21,939 nt of DNA, taken from assembly GCA_023380575.1 (NCBI GenBank), contig JAMCRM010000077.1, forward strand, positions 636 through 22,574, given 5' to 3'. The translations under genes and the position numbers were made by a program. Shown piece by piece: positions 1 to 15,949 of the stretch (positions within the stretch are counted from its first letter, which is position 1; every line of letters starts with the position of its first letter). The notes under the pieces are model-generated. The model was not told the DNA's origin, did no database searches, and saw only the letters and a program-made list of their open reading frames with translations. The DNA is from Acidobacteriota bacterium (lineage in GTDB: Bacteria; Acidobacteriota; Terriglobia; Bryobacterales; Bryobacteraceae).

Positions 1-2206
1 ACCAATCACGACGCGGCATGATATTGTTCCTGTCGGCGCCCCAGAACCCGCGCGAGCGATTGCCTCCGGCAAAGAGCAGGCCGCCTTTGGCCTGGAACTG
101 CGCCGGCGGCAGTTCGGGTATCGGCGCCGCGGCGTACTTGGCCCGGGCGGCGGCTTCGATGGGGTTGGTAGCCGCGAAGTCGAACTGGTTGACGCTGCGG
201 TTGAACCTCTCGGTGAGCGGTGATTCGTAATCGTAGCGCACTCCGGCCATGAGAGTAAGCTTGTGGGTCACCTTGTAATCGTTCTGAAAGAACAGGGCCA
301 TGTACTTGCTCTGCATGGCATAGCCGCCGGAAAGCCGCTGCATGCTTCCGCCGGTCGGAATGCCCAGCAGGAAACTGGCGAGGCCCTGGCCGAAGGGAGA
401 GGACGGCGAATTGTCCACCGGGCCGCGCGTCCAGTTGGTGCTAAACGAAAGCGACGGAGAGACACCGCTGGCGAAGTTGTCGGCGAAGGGGCGGTCAACG
501 CGGAAATCCACCCCCCATTTCATGGTGTGCGATCCCACCAGCCTGGTGAAAGTCGCCCCCAGGGAATGAGTGATGTGGGACATGGTGCGGTCGGGCCCGG
601 TGCCGAAGCCGCTCAGGCCGTCGATGCTGGTATTGGGCAGGGCGACGCGCGCGGGATCGGTAAGAGCGAGGAGCGAGCGGGAAAAGCCGTACTTGCTCAG
701 GTCGACGCCGCGGCTGGCGCGCCGTTCGGGAAACTCGAAGTGCGTGAACCCGTACTTCAGGTTCAACAGGAAAGCGGGGCTGAACACGATGACATCGTCG
801 ATGGCCGCGCCGTGATTGGTCCGGTTGTGGATGGTGCGGTTGGCGATGTTCTGAAAATTATCGTTCTTGACCTCTTCGAACCAGTCGTAGTGGAAGCGGA
901 CGAACACGCGGTGGGATTCCGAGAAGGCGTGATCCAGACGGCCGATGTGCTGGTAGTGGCGGTTGCGGGAACTCTGCGCGGCGGCGAAGTAATTGTTGCG
1001 GCCGTCGATGGTTCCGGGGAGATTGGGCTGTGGCCACAGGGCCGCCAGGCTCTTGGCCGCGGCGGCGACGCGGCTGGCCGGGATCATGTTTCCGGGAAAT
1101 GGACTGCGGCTGAAGCGGCCTCCGGAAGCGGGGCGAATCGTGGCCGGATCATACACCTGGTATTGCGGCCCGATCTTTAGCAGTCCGGAGAAGTCGCCTG
1201 CCAGTTCCGCGGCGGTCGGCACCGTGCCGGTGCTGGGCGTGGGATAGGAGAAGCGGTGCTGCTCGTGCGCGTAGAACCAGAAGGTCCGGTTGCGGCCATT
1301 GTAGGCGCGGGGAATCCAGACCGGGCCGCCCGCCGAAAACCCGTAACGGTTGTTCTGGTAGACCGGAATTTCCTGGCCGGAGCGGTTCTGGAAAAAGTCC
1401 TTGGCGTCCAGAACGCGATTGCGGAAGTACTCGTGCAGATCGCCGCGAATGCGATTGGTGCCGCTGGTGGTGGAGACGTTGATGACCGCGCCGGGCGTGT
1501 GGCCGAGCGCGGCATCGTAAGTCACCGTCTGCACCTTGAATTCGCTGACGGCGGTGGAGGGAGGAATGAAAGCCACCTGGTTGGAACTGCCCTCGAAAGG
1601 CGCGGTGCGCACGTTCGGCGTGCCGTCGATGGTGAACTCGTTAGAGTACTGGGCGTTGCCATCGGTGGCAATCTGCGAGGTCGCATTGGGGGCCGAAAGG
1701 TTGCGGATGCGCAGATTGGTGGTGTTGACCACGCCGGGCGAAAGCTGCAGTAACTGGAAAGGATTGCCGGCCACGATCGGCAATTCGGCAATGCGCCTTT
1801 GGTCGATCACCTGGCCCACCGACGCCGAACTGGCCTCCAGCAGCGGAGTCGTCGCGGTGACCTCCACCGTCTCGGAGACATTGCCCGGCGATAGTTCGAT
1901 GTTGACCGTGACCGAGTCGTTCACGCGAACCTGGACGTTTTCACGCGCGTAGCGCTTGAACCCCGTGAACTCCGCCTGCACCGTATAAATGCCCGGCAGC
2001 AGGTACGGGATGACGTAATTGCCGGCCTCATTCGTCCTGCCGGTGGTGGTGATGCCGGTTTCAGCATTGACCGCTTTCACCTCCACGCCGGGCACCATGG
2101 CTCCGGAGGAATCCGAAACCCGGCCCAGCAGTGTGCCGCGCGTGTCCTGCGCGAACGCGGTGGATACGAGAAGAACCGGGAGCGCCAGATAACGAGTAGA
2201 GAACAT
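1..2206 (-). CDS. TonB-dependent receptor, Oar-like, with N-terminal carboxypeptidase-regulatory domain (C-terminus off window)
   Basis: Outer-membrane beta-barrel receptor, expected to import large or polymeric substrates using TonB energy. About 735 codons are open from the ATG at 2206 to the window edge with no stop. The start is supported by AAGGAGG (2217-2223) about 10 nt upstream and by a signal peptide whose hydrophobic core ends at AFA, with cleavage after residue 19. Residues about 22-105 read as a carboxypeptidase-regulatory-like fold (GRVSDSSGAMVPG, NEAGNYVIPYLLPGIYTV). Next come a plug-like region (VEVTATTPLLEASS, then FTIDGTPNVRT) and aromatic-rich barrel strands such as RNRTFWFYAHEQHRF. 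Related proteins usually run to about 1,100 residues, so roughly a third is missing from view. A sulfatase gene lies 253 bp upstream on the same strand, which suggests a shared substrate but does not prove an operon. The family call is firm; the substrate is unknown. Confidence 0.93.
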   Translation of the reverse strand, partial: MFSTRYLALPVLLVSTAFAQDTRGTLLGRVSDSSGAMVPGVEVKAVNAETGITTTGRTNEAGNYVIPYLLPGIYTVQAEFTGFKRYARENVQVRVNDSVTVNIELSPGNVSETVEVTATTPLLEASSASVGQVIDQRRIAELPIVAGNPFQLLQLSPGVVNTTNLRIRNLSAPNATSQIATDGNAQYSNEFTIDGTPNVRTAPFEGSSNQVAFIPPSTAVSEFKVQTVTYDAALGHTPGAVINVSTTSGTNRIRGDLHEYFRNRVLDAKDFFQNRSGQEIPVYQNNRYGFSAGGPVWIPRAYNGRNRTFWFYAHEQHRFSYPTPSTGTVPTAAELAGDFSGLLKIGPQYQVYDPATIRPASGGRFSRSPFPGNMIPASRVAAAAKSLAALWPQPNLPGTIDGRNNYFAAAQSSRNRHYQHIGRLDHAFSESHRVFVRFHYDWFEEVKNDNFQNIANRTIHNRTNHGAAIDDVIVFSPAFLLNLKYGFTHFEFPERRASRGVDLSKYGFSRSLLALTDPARVALPNTSIDGLSGFGTGPDRTMSHITHSLGATFTRLVGSHTMKWGVDFRVDRPFADNFASGVSPSLSFSTNWTRGPVDNSPSSPFGQGLASFLLGIPTGGSMQRLSGGYAMQSKYMALFFQNDYKVTHKLTLMAGVRYDYESPLTERFNRSVNQFDFAATNPIEAAARAKYAAAPIPELPPAQFQAKGGLLFAGGNRSRGFWGADRNNIMPRRDW

Positions 2207-2459
2207 GGGAATCTTTCCTCCTTATTCGACCGTCGAACCCCGTGATTCTGCCGGATGTAATGAGTGCAGTTGCGCTAATGTGGAATCGTCGTTATTGAAC
2301 TCGCGCATGCAGTACGCCGGAACACCGCCAGAAGGAAGGTGACTGCAAAGCAGGCCCGCTTAAGCGAATGGACCATACGTAATGATATGCGAGTCCCACA
2401 CGCGGCGCAATCTTATTCTTGTCCGTGCCAGGTGATCGGCGCTAAGGAAGCGCGGGCTG

Positions 2460-4040
2460 CTACTTCACTTTTCTCTTGGCTTTCTTGCCGGAGCGGAACC
2501 CGGCTGACGCTTTGCCGCCGCCAGTCTCGGGGAAGAACCCCGGCGGGTAATCGATCTGCGGCCTGGGACCGCCGCGCAGAATGTGGTTCTCCCACTCCGC
2601 CAGGATGCGCTTCCATTCCTGCAATGGCCGGGTTGGATATTTCGCCGGCCAGCCGCCCCTGCGGAACTCATCGCTCACTCCAGGATCACCTACCTTCTTG
2701 CGCCAGGCCTCCAGTTCCATGCGCAGCGTCTTCAGTTCCGCCGCGTACGCCGGATCGCCGGCCACGTTGTGGACTTCGTGGGGGTCCTTGCGAAGATCGA
2801 ATAGTTCCTCTGGCGGCTTGGATGGCTGCATGAACGCGTCCTGTTGCGGCGGCAGTTTGCCTTCCATGTGCAGCACATTCAGCAGCGCCAGCCCCGGATA
2901 GCTGGTCTCTTTGTACCTGTTGAACTGGCAGTAGGCACGCTCGGGCATCAGGTTGCGGATGTACTTGAAATCTTTCGAGCGTACCGCGCGCATGGCATCG
3001 TGGGTATCGTCCATCTTGTCGCGCCCGGCGAAGATGTACCGGCGCGGCGGGCTGGCCTGGTTCAGGAGGTCGCGGCCCTGCAGGTAACCCGGCGCGGGCA
3101 GCCCGGCAACCCCCAGTATCGTCGGCACCACATCGACGTTGGACACGAGTTCCCGGCTGACGGCGCCGGCCCTGGCGCGCCCCGGAGCACTGATGATCAG
3201 CGGGATGTGCAAGCCGTCGTCGTAAAGGAACTGCTTGGCACGCGGCAGCGCCACGCCGTGGTCGGCGGTAACCACGATCGCGGTCTGCTCGTAAATCCCT
3301 TCACGCTGCAACCGGGAAATAATTTCGCCGAACAGCCGATCCGACACTTGGGCGCATTCCAGCCCCATGGCCCAATCCTTGCGCGTCATCGGCGTATCCG
3401 GATACCAGGGCGGCAGGGTCACCTTGGCGGGGTCAATGGGACGTGCCGGGTCACCTTTCCAGGCCCTGTGAGTGCCGGGCAGCGTCAGGTGCGCGAAGAA
3501 GGGCTGGCCCGGCTTGCGCTTGCTCCAATCATTGCCCAGATAGATTTCTGAGGTGCGGAACTGGAAGTTCAGATCGATCTTCGGGCTATAGCCGCAACCC
3601 AGCGCCGTGTAGTAACCGGCATCGCGGAAGATTTCCGGAATTGTCTTGATCCCCGCGGGCAGCGTGGGTTTGGGCTCCGGGGTGCGGTGCTGCTGGGCGT
3701 TGATGGTGTACTGGCTGACGCCCGTCATCAGCGAGGAACGGCCCACCGAGCAGACAGGGCCGCTGGTGAAACAGGAATCGAAGCGCATGCCCCGGGAGGC
3801 CAGTCCGTCCAGGTGGGGCGTGTACATCTCTGTTTCGCCGTAGCAGCCCAGGTAAGGTCCCCAGTCCTCGACGATGATCAAGAGGATGTTGGGACGGTTG
3901 CGTAAATTGGCCGCGGATCCGGCGCCCGCCACTGCGGCAGCCACCGCGCCACCACCGGCGAAACTGAGAAAGTCGCGTCGGGTGGTCGTTTTCCGCGACT
4001 CCGTGTCATGATGCTGATCTCTTCGCAAATTCGGTGTCAT
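2460..4040 (-). CDS. Tat-exported sulfatase with atypical CSVGR active-site motif
   Basis: Type I sulfatase-like hydrolase (alkaline phosphatase superfamily), 526 aa, expected to cleave sulfate esters or N-sulfates outside the cytoplasm. The N-terminus carries a twin-arginine signal (TTTRRDFLSFAGGG, RR at 21-22) followed by an Ala/Gly-rich hydrophobic stretch. Metal-site segment NILLIIVEDWG lies at 51-61 (E58, D59) and TADHG at 258-262, with K269 and the LYDDGLHIPLII block after it. The nucleophile region is PVCSVGRSSLMTG, with Cys97. The usual sulfatase signature is C-x-P/A-x-R, so Val at the third position is unusual. The C-terminus has the common ELFDLRKDPHEVHN motif. No clear Shine-Dalgarno precedes the ATG at 4040, but no in-frame ATG or GTG lies between it and the RR motif. 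It is divergent from the second sulfatase. The substrate is unknown; heparan N-sulfatase-like proteins are the nearest style I recognise. Confidence 0.92.
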   Translation of the reverse strand: MTPNLRRDQHHDTESRKTTTRRDFLSFAGGGAVAAAVAGAGSAANLRNRPNILLIIVEDWGPYLGCYGETEMYTPHLDGLASRGMRFDSCFTSGPVCSVGRSSLMTGVSQYTINAQQHRTPEPKPTLPAGIKTIPEIFRDAGYYTALGCGYSPKIDLNFQFRTSEIYLGNDWSKRKPGQPFFAHLTLPGTHRAWKGDPARPIDPAKVTLPPWYPDTPMTRKDWAMGLECAQVSDRLFGEIISRLQREGIYEQTAIVVTADHGVALPRAKQFLYDDGLHIPLIISAPGRARAGAVSRELVSNVDVVPTILGVAGLPAPGYLQGRDLLNQASPPRRYIFAGRDKMDDTHDAMRAVRSKDFKYIRNLMPERAYCQFNRYKETSYPGLALLNVLHMEGKLPPQQDAFMQPSKPPEELFDLRKDPHEVHNVAGDPAYAAELKTLRMELEAWRKKVGDPGVSDEFRRGGWPAKYPTRPLQEWKRILAEWENHILRGGPRPQIDYPPGFFPETGGGKASAGFRSGKKAKRKVK

Positions 4041-4051
4041 CGCGCCCCCGG

Positions 4052-4087
4052 GGCCGCCCCGGTGAACTATCGCTCAGCGGGGCGGCC
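4052..4087. promoter_or_regulatory. 10-bp perfect inverted repeat in divergent sulfatase intergenic region
   Basis: GGCCGCCCCG at 4052-4061 and CGGGGCGGCC at 4078-4087 are exact reverse complements separated by 16 nt. The repeat sits in the 175-bp gap between the divergent sulfatase genes, with its near arm 12 bp from the minus-strand ATG. It could be a regulator operator, or a hairpin in the minus-strand 5' leader covering the ribosome-binding region, which otherwise lacks a visible Shine-Dalgarno. The function is inferred; the symmetry is directly visible. Confidence 0.45.
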
Positions 4088-4215
4088 ACATCATCTGTTC
4101 GTCAGCATGGTAGCATCATGCCAAGATAAGCGGGCGCGAAAAACTCGGAAGTAAAATAAGCTGGTTTGAGGATCCGACCTGCTGATCGCCGGACCTGATC
4201 GCTGAAGGGGTTACC

Positions 4216-5778
4216 ATGAACAGACGCCGATTCATTCAAGATATGAGCAGCGCGGCCTCGCTCGCCGCCGCGTCCCGGGCTGCAGGCGCTCCGGGGAGCC
4301 CGCACCGCGTGGTTTTTATCATGACCGACACCACGCGGTGGGACATGCTGAATTGTTACCGGAACACCGGACTCGAGACGCCAAACCTGGACCGCCTGGC
4401 CGCCGGCGGCATCCGATTCGATCGCGCTTACACCTGCCAGCCGGTCTGCGGTCCCGCACGATCGGCGATTTTCACCGGGACCTTCCCGCACACCAACGGC
4501 GCATGGGGCAACAGCATGCCGCTGGGGCAAACGGTGCACACAATCGGGCAGCGTCTCGCCGGCAAAGGCATACACACGGCGTATATGGGGAAATGGCATC
4601 TGGACGGCGCCGATTATTTCGGCACCGGCCGTTGTCCGGATGGATGGGACAAGCGGTACTGGTTCGACGGCCGCAATTACCTGGAAGAACTCTCTCCCCA
4701 GGATCGCGTGCGCAGCCGGAAGACGGCCACCAACCGCGACCCGAACCTCACGGCTGAGTTCACCTACGCGCACAAGGTTTCCAATCGCGCCGTCAACTTC
4801 CTTGAGAAATTCGGAAATGAGTCCTTCTTTCTGGCGGTCTCCTACGATGAGCCACACGGTCCGTTTCTCTGTCCACGGCCCTATTCAGACATGTACAAGG
4901 ACTACGTGTTTCCGGCGAGCCCCAACAGGCTCGATACCCTGGCGGCGAAACCGGAGCACCAGCGCGTGTGGGCGGGAAACCGCCTGAAGCAGACGCCACC
5001 TCCGATCAGGGCGCGGGACTTTTTTGGATGCCACACATTTGTGGACCATGAAATCGGGAGAGTGATCGACGCCATCGACCGCTACGCCCCGGACGCCCTG
5101 GTCATCTACACCTCGGATCACGGCGACTTCCTGTGGTCGCACCGGTTGAACGGCAAAGGGCCGGCTATATACGACGAGATCGCCCGCATTCCGTTCATCG
5201 TGCGCTGGCCGGGCAAGGCGCCGGCGAAAGCCGTCTGCGCGCATCCAACGTCGCACATCGACGTGGTCCCCACCGTTCTGGAAGCGTTTGGCCTTCCCGT
5301 GCCCAAGACAGTGGAAGGGAAGAGCATGATGCCCGTCCTGCGCGATCCCAAAGTGCGGATCAACGACGAGATTTTTTCGGAATTCGGGCGTTTCGAAATT
5401 GACCACGATGGATTCGGTGCATTCCAACCCATCAGGTCCGTTTTCGATGGACGCTTCAAGCTGACCGTAAATCTCATGGTGACCGACGAGCTTTACGACC
5501 TTGAATCCGACCCGCAGGAGATGAACAACCTCATCAACTCAGCGGAACACGCCAGGCGCCGCAATGAGTTGCATGACAAGCTGATCGACTGGATGAACCG
5601 GACGCGCGATCCGTTCCGCGGCTACTATTGGGAACGTCGCCCCTGGCGCCCCGAAGTGGTTGCGACCTGGGCTGGCACGGAAGGCATGACGCGCCAGCGG
5701 GAATCCGACGGCTACGAACCGCGGCAGTTGGACTACGACACGGGGCTGGAAATGAAGGAATCGACGAGGAAGAAGTAA
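4216..5778 (+). CDS. Tat-exported sulfatase with canonical CGPAR motif
   Basis: Type I sulfatase, 520 aa, predicted to be exported folded by the Tat pathway (NRRRFIQ at residues 2-8), although the following hydrophobic segment is short and Ser/Ala-rich. The active-site signature is CGPARSAIFTG, with Cys78 as the residue matured to formylglycine in this family and Arg82 in place. Asp38 in FIMTDTTRWD, the GKWH segment (K126, H128), H214 in DEPHGP, and TSDHGD (D301, H302) followed by K314 match the metal- and sulfate-binding framework. The C-terminal ELYDLESDPQEMNNL block is typical. The ATG at 4216 follows GAAGGGG (4204-4210) with 5-nt spacing. No formylglycine-generating enzyme is encoded in the window, so maturation must depend on a gene elsewhere. 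It is divergent from the other sulfatase and converges on the methyltransferase gene, with a 47-bp gap. Substrate unknown. Confidence 0.94.
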   Translation: MNRRRFIQDMSSAASLAAASRAAGAPGSPHRVVFIMTDTTRWDMLNCYRNTGLETPNLDRLAAGGIRFDRAYTCQPVCGPARSAIFTGTFPHTNGAWGNSMPLGQTVHTIGQRLAGKGIHTAYMGKWHLDGADYFGTGRCPDGWDKRYWFDGRNYLEELSPQDRVRSRKTATNRDPNLTAEFTYAHKVSNRAVNFLEKFGNESFFLAVSYDEPHGPFLCPRPYSDMYKDYVFPASPNRLDTLAAKPEHQRVWAGNRLKQTPPPIRARDFFGCHTFVDHEIGRVIDAIDRYAPDALVIYTSDHGDFLWSHRLNGKGPAIYDEIARIPFIVRWPGKAPAKAVCAHPTSHIDVVPTVLEAFGLPVPKTVEGKSMMPVLRDPKVRINDEIFSEFGRFEIDHDGFGAFQPIRSVFDGRFKLTVNLMVTDELYDLESDPQEMNNLINSAEHARRRNELHDKLIDWMNRTRDPFRGYYWERRPWRPEVVATWAGTEGMTRQRESDGYEPRQLDYDTGLEMKESTRKK

Positions 5779-5825
5779 AGGCGCGCGCCGCATTCCCGCC
5801 GCCAATCAGGTGGCTGACGTGCCGG

Positions 5826-6572
5826 TCATCGGATCGGCCGTGCGATCAACTCGAAGTTACTGCCGAGGGCGCGGAGTCCCGGCACGCGGATCAGCAATTC
5901 GTCGGCGATGCGTGCCGCGCGGTAGCCGGAGGCCCATCCGGGCAGCAGTCCGGCCAGAGGGGAAGAAACAAAGTCGTAGATGCGCGGGGTGCAGGTGAAC
6001 CCGGCCTCCCGGAACATGGCGGCGGTTCGGCGGGGGGCCAATTCGCGCTCGCCGGGTGACTGGTATTTGCGCATCAGGGCGGGGAAGAGCAGGTTGCCGA
6101 CGGCGCCGGAGAGCCGGTAACGGCTGGGGTCGAGCGAGTAGAACAGACCGCCGGACGCCAGCAGGGCGCGGATGGCACAGGGGACCCGGCGCAATTCGTC
6201 CTCCGGAAGATGATGCAGGAAGAAGATGCCGAAGACGAGGCCGTAGGGCCCCGGGGGAGCATCGGCGAGCGTGCCGGTAAGAAAGCGCGCGTTGGCCGCG
6301 CCGGCGCGGGCGGCGTCGGCGCGCGCCTGGGCCACAGCCGCCGGAGAGAGATCCAGACCGATGAGTTCTTCGACGTGCGGAGCGAGAAGCAGTTCGGTGT
6401 CGCCGATGCCGCAGCCGAGACTGAGGACGCGGCGGGGCCGCCCGAAATGCAGGAGCCGGCCTACCATGTGGGCGCGCAAGGCGCGCACGGCGGGACGGGA
6501 GAAATGGCGCTGGGCGAACCCGCTATAGAGTTGCTCGTGATACTCCAGTTCGCCGCGGGCGCCGGGGGTCAT
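5826..6572 (-). CDS. Class I SAM-dependent methyltransferase
   Basis: A 248-aa Rossmann-fold methyltransferase. Motif I is VLSLGCGIGD (49-58), the acidic residue that contacts the SAM ribose is in IGLDLSP (D74), and a motif IV-like segment FGIFFLHHLP spans 114-123, followed by GGLFYSLDPS (141-150). The LGCGIGD glycine loop and the FxxHHLP style resemble methyltransferase types 11 and 25. The C-terminal half (YQSPGERELAP, then REAGFTCTPRIYDFVSSPLAGLLPG) resembles lipid or small-molecule methyltransferases, but the substrate cannot be read from sequence. The ATG at 6572 is preceded by a G run (GGGGGG, 6575-6580) that can act as the Shine-Dalgarno. It starts 9 nt after the stop of the small upstream ORF and in the same frame, so the two are probably translated from one transcript. 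Confidence 0.88.
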   Translation of the reverse strand: MTPGARGELEYHEQLYSGFAQRHFSRPAVRALRAHMVGRLLHFGRPRRVLSLGCGIGDTELLLAPHVEELIGLDLSPAAVAQARADAARAGAANARFLTGTLADAPPGPYGLVFGIFFLHHLPEDELRRVPCAIRALLASGGLFYSLDPSRYRLSGAVGNLLFPALMRKYQSPGERELAPRRTAAMFREAGFTCTPRIYDFVSSPLAGLLPGWASGYRAARIADELLIRVPGLRALGSNFELIARPIR

Positions 6573-6581
6573 GACCCCCCA

Positions 6582-6857
6582 TCATAGCAACGGGTGCCGG
6601 CGGCCTCTCAGGAGAACCAGCACGTCGATGGATCGCGCGGGCGCGCCGGGCGTTTCCCAGCCCATGTAGGGCGGGTCGCCGCCAAACGGGCCCGGGGGCA
6701 AGATCTGAGCCTCCGTCGTGTCTTGCGCGGTGACGTTGGGGGGAGCGGAGGGTGGCGGGGCGGGAGCATCCACCGAGGTCAGGACGCTGGCAACCACGAT
6801 GGCGGCGGCGACTGCGGCTACGACCAGTGCGGAAATCAACACATAGTTGAAAACCAT
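6582..6857 (-). CDS. Small membrane-anchored proline-rich protein, function unknown
   Basis: Unrecognised 91-aa protein. From the ATG at 6857 it reads MVFNYVLISALVVAAVAAAI, a hydrophobic N-terminal helix of about 25 residues, then an Ala/Pro-rich linker (PAPPPSAPP), then a soluble tail with GPFGGDPPYMGWE. That layout suggests a single-pass inner-membrane or periplasm-facing protein. The frame is open upstream to an ATG at 6938, but that start would lie inside the rpoC terminator hairpin, so the shorter form with the N-terminal helix is preferred. No strong Shine-Dalgarno is visible (CCCGAGA lies just before the ATG). It ends 9 nt before the methyltransferase ATG and is probably co-transcribed with it. 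It could be a chance ORF, but the membrane-anchor architecture and tight coupling argue for a real gene. Confidence 0.55.
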   Translation of the reverse strand: MVFNYVLISALVVAAVAAAIVVASVLTSVDAPAPPPSAPPNVTAQDTTEAQILPPGPFGGDPPYMGWETPGAPARSIDVLVLLRGRRHPLL

Positions 6858-6920
6858 TCTCGGGTATAGCGTAACACGGTTGCAGATTCCCTCATATTGT
6901 GGAAAAAAGCTGAAGGCAAC

Positions 6921-6954
6921 AAAAACGCCGGCCCGCATTTGGTGCGAGCCGGCG
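6921..6954 (-). terminator. Rho-independent terminator downstream of rpoC
   Basis: On the minus strand, CGCCGGC, a one-base mismatch, CGCA, a 5-nt loop, TGCG, a mismatch and GCCGGCG form an 11-bp GC-rich hairpin (6926-6954). It is followed directly by TTTTT (6921-6925). It begins 23 nt after the rpoC stop, so it should end the rplAJL-rpoBC transcript and insulate the small ORF and methyltransferase downstream. Confidence 0.9.
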
Positions 6955-6977
6955 GTTGAAGGCGATACGGGGTCCGG

Positions 6978-11201
<4,224 letters not shown>

Positions 11202-11222
11202 TCCTTGACAAATCTTCCATAA

Positions 11223-11293
11223 GCCACGGATGGACGCGGACAAACACGGATGAAAACAAGATGAATCGGCGTGTCTCCGTGTGCATCCGTGGC
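11223..11293. repeat. Imperfect inverted repeat of ATCCGTG-type interspersed element between rpoB and rpoC
   Basis: Left arm 11223-11250 begins GCCACGGATG and continues with related GGA and ACACGGA units. Right arm 11271-11293 ends CATCCGTGGC (11284-11293), the exact reverse complement of 11223-11232. The arms continue to pair with a 2-nt bulge (GACGCGGACAAACAC against CACACGGAGACAC), giving a stem of about 23 bp and a loop of about 20 nt. The ATCCGTG(T/G) word recurs in both arms. I associate this word family with short interspersed repeats in several bacterial phyla. It fills most of the 97-bp space between the rpoB stop and the rpoC start codon and would be transcribed as a hairpin. Confidence 0.75.
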
Positions 11294-11300
11294 CAATTCC

Positions 11301-15584
<4,284 letters not shown>

Positions 15585-15869
15585 TCTTTAAAACTCCTGA
15601 GGGCCGAACAGCCAAAGCAAAGACTGACAATGACTACAAGGCCGCCCCCGGGCCGGGCGGAGAGGACGCTCCGCCACCAGCCGCATGGGGCGGCAAAACG
15701 GGCAGGAAACATGATCGAACCGGATGGTGCAAGAAGGCCGGGTTAGCGGTCCCGGCAGGTTCTACGAGAGTATTCGAAGGAGATGATGTTGCTGGAAGAC
15801 ACAGATCCCATTGGAGTCGCGCGGGCGAAAGAACGCACGGAGATCTCCTCTGCGCAGTCTCACGCGGGC

Positions 15870-15885
15870 TGCAATTATAGTGCCA
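15870..15885 (-). promoter_or_regulatory. Promoter-like element upstream of rpoB: sigma-54 style -24/-12 overlapping a perfect TATAAT
   Basis: On the minus strand the sequence reads TGGCACTATAATTGCA. TGGCAC, five bases, then TTGCA matches the spacing and core bases of the sigma-54 -24/-12 consensus. The same bases contain a perfect TATAAT (15874-15879), although no good -35 hexamer lies 16-18 bp upstream. A sigma-70-type start near 15867, or a sigma-54 start near 15859, would give a leader of about 275-285 nt to rpoB. Which reading is real, if either, cannot be told from sequence. Confidence 0.4.
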
Positions 15886-15949
15886 GGATTCGAAAATCAC
15901 AGTCACCAATTGGGATCCGAATCCGGTTGAGTCGAGAGCCCAACTACTG

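Noticed and set aside
263..1180. 305-codon plus-strand ORF in the left part
   Set aside because: Shadow of the minus-strand TonB receptor, which is continuous through this region with clear homology and a signal peptide.
4102..4857. 251-codon minus-strand ORF overlapping the second sulfatase
   Set aside because: Antisense to a sulfatase with all catalytic motifs; the translated product has no recognisable domain.
5780..5789. Palindrome GGCGCGCGCC between the convergent sulfatase and methyltransferase genes
   Set aside because: A self-complementary 10-mer without loop or U-tract is expected in GC-rich DNA and is not a convincing terminator.
6858..6938. Longer N-terminus of the small membrane protein
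   Set aside because: That start lies inside the rpoC terminator, whereas the ATG at 6857 directly precedes a typical membrane anchor.
11202..11243. Longer N-terminus of RpoC from an ATG at 11243
   Set aside because: The extra 14 codons fall inside the repeat hairpin and do not resemble any RpoC N-terminus I know.
15634..15909. 91-codon minus-strand ORF in the rplL-rpoB gap
   Set aside because: Pro/Ser/Cys-rich low-information product, no Shine-Dalgarno, and it overlaps leader hairpins and a promoter-like element.
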